DNA from: Cydia pomonella | Lineage: Eukaryota > Arthropoda > Insecta > Lepidoptera > Tortricidae | Assembly: GCF_033807575.1 (NCBI RefSeq) | Contig: NC_084717.1 | Location: 9,549,692-9,613,691, forward strand | Direction of reading: 5' to 3' | DNA length: 64,000 nt | Shown: positions 60,401 to 64,000 of the stretch, piece by piece | Layout of the letters: each line of letters opens with the position of its first letter | Position numbering within the stretch: the first letter of the stretch is position 1 | The notes under the pieces: model-generated | Databases searched by the model: none | What the model was told of the DNA's origin: nothing | The model's input: only the letters and a program-made list of their open reading frames with translations | Made by a program: the position numbers and the translations under genes

Positions 60401-61567
60401 AAATAGTAACGTAAACTGGAAACTCCATATCCAAAAAATGACATCAAAATTATCTATATTTACATATGCTCTAAGGGAAGTAAAAAAATATGCAGATGTA
60501 AAAACCGCCTTATGCACCTACTACGCTTTTGCTCACTCCTGGCTCCGATATGGTATAGTTATGTGGGGCAATAGCACCAACATACACAAGCTATTTATAC
60601 TTCAAAGAAATGAATAAGAATACTTACCATCATAAAACAAACAGAAAGTTGCAGATCTCATTCCCGTAAACTCGACATACTGACATTGACCTCCTTATAT
60701 GTACATACTGGAGATATGTAAATTCAAAAGAAAATATAATCAACTCTTTCCATTACCAAAAAATCCCACAACCTCACATTTACGCCCAAGAAATACAAGT
60801 CCCGTTCCGTTTTCAAATTTAAATATCCATAGCTCCAGTCCATATATAATGTGCATTAACATTTGCAATAAACTTCCAATAGATATTAAAAATGAAAAAA
60901 TAGATAATATATTCAACAAAAAACTTACAAAGTATTTAATACATAATATTTTTTATAACTTGCAAGAGTTTTTTGAAAGTTAAATTACTGGTGATAAACA
61001 AATTACAAGATCTCATAGGTATATGTAAAATTACTATATTTATATTTAGATTAAGAATATGTTAAGTATTATTATTAGTTACTTAAATGAATAATTTTAA
61101 ATTTGCAGTGCCCTTACAGGGTTCATAGCTGTTCGATATCCAAATGTAACATCTAATGTACTTACCTATGAAAGCAATAAATGATTACTGATAGCTCTCT
61201 CTTCTTATTTAATTTAGCTTTAACAATAATGTATTCTGTTAAAATGAGAACCGCACCATTTCGATACTTCTCTGAGATTCCCATGTGACAGGCTGAGCCT
61301 AGTGTGGGGATCAATGTCCTGCTGCTCTTGTAATGCCAAATTCTTGAAATAAATATATTATTCTATTCTATTCTTTCCATAACAAGCTATTTATCAAACA
61401 TGTTAGTAGAATGTAGCACAACGGTTTTTATGTCAAATTTTTTTTTTGTTCTAGTCATACTTTGGGTGTGCAGTGGGAAAAGCGAAGCAGGCGGCAAAAA
61501 CTGAAATTGAAAAGCTCAAGTTAGCGGATTTGACAGTTAAAGAACTTGTTAAAGAAGCAGCTAGGAT
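57405..61567 (+). CDS. PSMA3: 20S proteasome subunit alpha type-3, 5' four exons (gene runs off the visible exons)
   Basis: This gene encodes one of the seven alpha subunits of the 20S proteasome core, the barrel protease that degrades ubiquitinated proteins in cytosol and nucleus. Alpha subunits form the outer gating rings and are not catalytic. Four exons join in frame: 57405-57425, 57657-57863, 59497-59745 and 61455-61567. They give 196 codons plus two bases, against about 255 residues for the family, so roughly 58 C-terminal residues are missing. The product starts MSSIGTGYDLSASQFSPDGR. Residues 8-30 satisfy the whole proteasome A-type signature (Y-x4-S-x-F-S-P-x-G-R-x2-Q-x-E-Y-A). HAYTLYSAVRP, DPSGVSF and GKAKQAAKTEIEKLK are hallmarks of this particular subunit. 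Introns 1-3 are phase 0 and intron 4 is phase 2, all with GT donors and the visible acceptors AG. The start codon context is CAACAATGA. No stop or frameshift breaks the exons, so I take it as functional. Orthologue assignment is from remembered family sequence. Confidence 0.96.
57426..57656 (+). other. PSMA3 intron 1
   Basis: Intron of 231 bp with donor GTAAGT and acceptor TTACAG. It contains a short inverted pair, TTATTACGG near 57550 and CCGTAATAA near 57578, with no further feature. Confidence 0.9.
57657..57863 (+). CDS. PSMA3: PSMA3 exon 2 (codons 8-76)
   Basis: The exon opens after an ACAG acceptor with YDLSASQFSPDGRVF and ends at HVGI before GTAAGTA. It holds the alpha-subunit N-terminal helix signature and the first beta strands (GTVIGLRGKDGVVFAVEK). 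Its length is 207 nt, which is 69 whole codons. Confidence 0.96.
57955..58090 (+). repeat. Lepidopteran interspersed repeat (GCGCATGTAAC family), longer copy
   Basis: The copy runs from GTTGATGAGTAAGGTTGCCA through CAACGCGCATGTAACACGTC to CTTACCTTCAGGCGAGCC. It matches the shorter copy at 13804-13880. It directly abuts the next repeat at 58091. Confidence 0.6.
58091..58322 (+). repeat. CCGGCCAAGTGCGAG-family repeat, PSMA3 intron 2 copy
   Basis: The copy has AGTGCGAGTCGGACTC near its start, then TAGCGGCAACAGAAATACAT, TATCACGGTTCATGAGATAT, and ends GGGTTCTGAACCCTAAAAAA. The 5' end is degraded compared with other copies. It has no ORF. Confidence 0.85.
59497..59745 (+). CDS. PSMA3: PSMA3 exon 3 (codons 77-159)
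   Basis: The exon opens after TTTCAG with AVAGLISDARQIVETAR and closes at DPSGVSF before GTAAGT. It is 249 nt long (83 whole codons) and carries the alpha-subunit motif HAYTLYSAVRPYGCS. The coding frame appears to run on past the donor, but that part is intron. Confidence 0.96.
60157..60312. mobile_element. MITE with perfect 18-bp terminal inverted repeats
   Basis: The left end 60157-60174 reads TTTAACACATTCACTGCC. The right end 60295-60312 is its exact reverse complement. The 156-bp interior is GC-richer than the surrounding intron and has no coding potential. The compact size, perfect ends and absence of an ORF indicate a non-autonomous DNA transposon. The superfamily is uncertain, and a short duplicated target is not clear. 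Confidence 0.8.
60320..61195 (+). pseudogene. Degraded non-LTR retrotransposon reverse transcriptase C-terminal part
   Basis: In + frames I read SSNLLGLEI near 60380, then TYALREVKK, then AFAHSWLRYGIVMWGNSTN and HKLFILQRNE with a stop. After further disruption the tail runs 60699-60983 and contains CNKLPIDIKN and NKKLTKYLI. These are the thumb and C-terminal segments of Jockey/CR1-type LINE polymerases. Frameshifts and stops separate the blocks, so this is a dead 5'-truncated copy within PSMA3 intron 3, in the same orientation as the host gene. Confidence 0.8.
61240..61375 (+). repeat. LINE 3'-end fragment with TTCTA tail
   Basis: The stretch ends in AATAAATATATTATTCTATT followed by further TTCTA units at about 61360-61375. 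Such pentanucleotide tails mark the 3' ends of several lepidopteran LINEs. No coding part remains. Confidence 0.5.
61455..61567 (+). CDS. PSMA3: PSMA3 exon 4 (codons 160-196 plus two bases)
   Basis: A strong T-rich tract and TTCTAG precede SYFGCAVGKAKQAAKTEIEK. The exon ends KELVKEAAR plus the first two bases of the next codon, before GTAAGTA. In the family the next residues would be hydrophobic (I-I-Y). No continuation was found in the remaining 2.4 kb, so intron 4 is at least that long. Confidence 0.94.
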
Positions 61568-61628
61568 GTAAGTATATTTCAATCTACTTTGATTGATTTG
61601 ATGTGGAAAAGAAGGAATGGTAATATTT

Positions 61629-61735
61629 AACCCTTTGAACGCCACGCCTATCGTGAGCGGCGCGTCATCGTGATAAAGGTCGATATTGGGCTGTGGTCGC
61701 ACCCGTAAGTCGACGTCTTAGGCGGTCAAAGGGTT
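61629..61735. mobile_element. Short MITE in PSMA3 intron 4
   Basis: AACCCTTTGAACGCC at 61629-61643 is mirrored by GGCGGTCAAAGGGTT at 61721-61735, with one mismatch over 15 bp. The 107-bp element is GC-rich and noncoding. Confidence 0.65.
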
Positions 61736-61937
61736 CAGGTATTTCTTTAGTCAAATATATTTACATAGTTAATATTTGGGAAGTTTGTTCCCATACTGTA
61801 TGATCTTGCATGCAGTAAGATACAATATCTACTACAATACTAATCTAATGTACTTCATTGCAGTAGAAAAAATAATCAAGTGTACATAGGATGACTAATA
61901 GTACGGTCGCCAAATCTCAAAAGCCCTCTAGAAACAC

Positions 61938-62236
61938 GATTTAATTGACTCGGCTCGGCCTTACCCACAACCGGTATCAATGTGTTCGGACAGTTCTCCT
62001 GATCACCGTACATGCGGTAGTAAAGCGGAAAAATGGTGGAGGGGATAGTAATGACGTCACAAAGATGGCGGCCGGACCTATTCTTTTTGGCGGTGTATCT
62101 CGAAAACCACTTAACCGATTTTAATCATCGAGGTGTCAAATAATAGCTTATATTATGGAGATTATTTCCTTTTCTACAAACATTTACGTGAAACCTATAG
62201 GAAAAAAAATAATCACAAAAAACAGTTTTTTTATAA
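61938..62236. repeat. Direct repeat copy A1 (about 299 bp)
   Basis: It starts GATTTAATTGACTC and runs through CCGTACATGCGGTAGTAAAG and ATGACGTCACAAAGATGGCG to a T-rich end. A second, roughly 90% similar copy lies at 62711-63009. Noncoding, and probably an interspersed element. Confidence 0.85.
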
Positions 62237-62618
62237 AATTATTATTTTTTATTTTGTAAAAATCTCCGTAAATATTAGCATTTCGCAAATTTTGTTTAAT
62301 ATAAAACATATTGCTTCATTATCAAGGAATATAATGAGCCTTAAAACATACAGATCGAGTAATAAACAATGAAGCTACACTCATTTATTTGCGCATGGGT
62401 AACGATAACTGGCTTTTACCGGTCGAAACTGTGGTGACTGTTACGATACGTATTGAATGGAATTTATAGAGTATCGGTTTTAATTACTGAAATTATAATG
62501 ACAATTATAAAAACCAGACACAATAATGTTACCTTACTTCGACGTTTAGTCTCTTTTTTCGTCTTAATCATAGGTAGGTACATATTTCTTTTTACTTAAA
62601 AATTTTATACAGGGTGAA

Positions 62619-62681
62619 CTTTTAACCACTAGTCATACTCTGCGCAGCGACTTTATAGGTCATACTGAACAACTTTTACTA
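62619..62681. repeat. Direct repeat copy C1 (about 63 bp)
   Basis: TTTTAACCACTAGTCATACT is followed by CTGCGCAGCGACTT and GGTCATACTGAACAACTTTT. It repeats at 63290-63354 in the same orientation. It sits shortly before repeat copy A2. Confidence 0.75.
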
Positions 62682-62710
62682 TTAGTAGTCCCCAAGCCGC
62701 TCCGAGGCCA

Positions 62711-63009
62711 GATTTAATTGACTCAGCTCGGCCTTACCCACAACCGGTATCAATGTGTTCGGGCGTTTCTCCTGATCACCGTACATGCGGTAGTAAAGCG
62801 GAAAAATGGTGGGAGGGGATAGTAATGACGTCACAAAGATGGCGTCCGGACCTATTCTTTTTGGCGGTGTATCTCGAAAACCACTTAACCGATTGTATTC
62901 ATCGAGGTGTCAACTAATAGCTTATATTATGGAGATTATTTCCTTTTTCCAAACATTTACGTGAAACCTATAGGAAAATAATAATCACAAAAAACATTTT
63001 TTTTTATAC
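62711..63009. repeat. Direct repeat copy A2 (about 299 bp)
   Basis: Same element as 61938-62236, in the same orientation and 773 bp downstream. Differences are scattered substitutions and small indels. The flanks differ apart from the alternating C copies. Confidence 0.85.
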
Positions 63010-63289
63010 ATTTGGTTGGTAGGTTTGTCTTATGTTTTAAAGCAGTAAAATCTTTCAAGTCGAAACACAGTATAAATATACATTTTGTTCTCTAATCTAA
63101 AAGTATGATGTTCATTGTTTAAGACTGATTAGTGATTACTGAATTAAATAACATGCTATTTGTTATTTTTGTTTTATTTTTTAAATCAGGTATTAATTTA
63201 TTCACTATGTATCACTATACAGGCAAAATGTGTATCATAGTTGGTCTGTAAGTACTTACTACTTGTGTCGAATATAGGTATAAGATGAA

Positions 63290-63354
63290 ATTTTAACCAC
63301 CAGCCATACTCTGCGCAGTGACTTAACAGGTCATACTGAACAACTTTTATTATG
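63290..63354. repeat. Direct repeat copy C2 (about 65 bp)
   Basis: This matches 62619-62681 with a handful of changes. The order along the strand is A1, C1, A2, C2. Confidence 0.75.
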
Positions 63355-63359
63355 GGACC

Positions 63360-63480
63360 AATGCCGAATCACGCAAGAAAATTTGGATCTGGAATGACAC
63401 CCACTGGCTGTGCCCTACCACACAAAGCGAGATGACATTCACAATGCCCATACCTCTCTTTTGGACGTAGTTTAAGGACG
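63360..63480 (-). repeat. Lepidopteran interspersed repeat fragment
   Basis: Read on the minus strand, this stretch (CTACGTCCAAAAGAGAGGTA, TGTGTGGTAGGGCACAGCC) matches a sequence I recall as recurrent in moth genomes, probably a retroelement tail. It holds no open frame of interest. Confidence 0.4.
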
Positions 63481-63656
63481 TACCCGGGTCCATGACGCAT
63501 GCTCGCCACACCGCTGCTTAAAATAAGCTGACGCACCGTAAATTGAACTGCGTAAAAATCGCAAAAAATATTACACGGAGATCTTATGGCAGACACCGTA
63601 CCGGTGACGTAAAAGACGCAACTGTTTTGCGAACAAAAAAGATTCGCGTGAAGCAC

Positions 63657-63771
63657 GTCACTGCGATTCCGTACCGTCACCGTTTTTTAAACAGCGTTGT
63701 GGGGAGCATGCGTCAAAAACGGTACGCATACGACGCGTCACTGCGATTCCGTATCGTGACCGTTTTTTAAG
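63657..63771. repeat. Two-unit direct repeat (80-bp period)
   Basis: CGTCACTGCGATTCCGTA followed by a G/C variant of the TCACCGTTTTTTAA stretch occurs at about 63657-63691. It recurs at about 63737-63771. Only two units are present. Confidence 0.6.
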
Positions 63772-63790
63772 CTGCGGTCTGGTCGCACCT

Positions 63791-63816
63791 TGTATTGTAT
63801 TGTATTGTATTGTATT
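63791..63816. repeat. (TGTAT)n microsatellite
   Basis: About five tandem TGTAT units. It lies at the 3' side of a minus-strand LINE end and is probably that element's tail. Confidence 0.85.
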
Positions 63817-64000
63817 CGGGCGATTTTTCCGCAACTCGACGACTTGCGCCTATTTTGCGTGATATGTTGGGGGTGGGCTAGTCCTGCCAGCCCAGCTCCT
63901 CGAGGAATCCTATCAAACCTTTGATGTTGAGTAGGACCTCGGGGAGGTCTCTCGGAGATCCGAGATGTTTAGCCCTGTATGGAGTCACTCCGCTGCATTC
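63817..64000 (-). pseudogene. 3' end of a minus-strand LINE, cut by the window edge
   Basis: Reading leftward from the window end, the minus strand encodes a frame containing PYRAKHLGSPRDLPEVLL and then NIKGLIGFLEELGWQD. It stops at TAG (plus positions 63878-63880). After about 60 bases of 3' UTR comes the TGTAT repeat tail. This layout is typical of a 5'-truncated non-LTR retrotransposon. The clade is not certain. The remaining coding part lies beyond the window. Confidence 0.55.

Larger units (their letters stand above)
59746..61454 (+). other. PSMA3 intron 3 with MITE and LINE fragments
   Basis: Intron of 1,709 bp. It carries a MITE with perfect 18-bp inverted ends (60157-60312), directly followed by a sense-oriented degraded LINE reverse transcriptase tail (about 60320-61195) and a second LINE 3' end with TTCTA repeats (about 61240-61375). 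The T-rich acceptor tract begins just after these. Confidence 0.9.

Noticed and set aside
60699..60983. 94-codon ORF inside PSMA3 intron 3 as an independent gene
   Set aside because: It is the C-terminal tail of a degraded LINE polymerase, with matching upstream blocks in other frames.

Overview
The window is animal nuclear DNA, almost certainly from a moth or butterfly (Lepidoptera). It is AT-rich, has no operons or long ORFs, and has one clear spliced gene with GT-AG introns. It is densely seeded with repeats whose ends I recognise as typical of lepidopteran genomes: a repeat that starts near CCGGCCAAGTGCGAGTCGG and ends GGTACGGAACCCTAAAAA, tRNA-headed SINEs, mariner, maT and hAT elements, and foldback MITEs. 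Species cannot be fixed from this alone.

Layout. From 1 to about 57 kb I find no convincing host gene. This part is intergenic or deep-intronic DNA carrying decayed mobile elements. The main ones are: long-palindrome MITEs (1.6, 13.2 and 40.2 kb); copies of the CCGGCCAAGTGCGAG repeat (7.2, 9.8, 10.9, 19.9, 33.2, 45.7, 49.9 and 58.1 kb); an RTE-like reverse transcriptase tail (15.4-16.1 kb); a tRNA-headed SINE split by a second retroelement (23.1-23.8 kb); a deleted mariner (24.8-25.3 kb); and a nest of elements from 28.6 to 32.5 kb. That nest holds a hAT-type element, a maT element with a DD37D transposase, and a SINE inside the maT element that carries an 18-19 bp target duplication. Further on are an intact-looking tRNA SINE (34.2 kb), a piece of 5S rRNA inside a repeat (45.7 kb), a retroelement tail with a zinc-knuckle-like and an endonuclease-like motif (53.1-53.9 kb), and another tRNA-headed SINE (56.2 kb).

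From 57,405 to at least 61,567 on the + strand lies the gene for the 20S proteasome subunit alpha type-3 (PSMA3; Drosophila Prosalpha7). Four exons encode residues 1-196 of about 255. The last exon or exons are not visible and probably lie beyond the window. Its introns carry two MITEs with clear terminal inverted repeats, a degraded LINE, copies of two lepidopteran repeats, and an alternating duplicated repeat block in the 61.9-63.4 kb part. The window closes in the 3' end of a minus-strand LINE.

I see no CRISPR array, gene cluster or multi-gene system. The points most worth checking are the 5S rRNA fragment, the nested-insertion nest with its dated order, the TTAA-bounded inverted-repeat pair around that nest, and the repeat structure in and around PSMA3.
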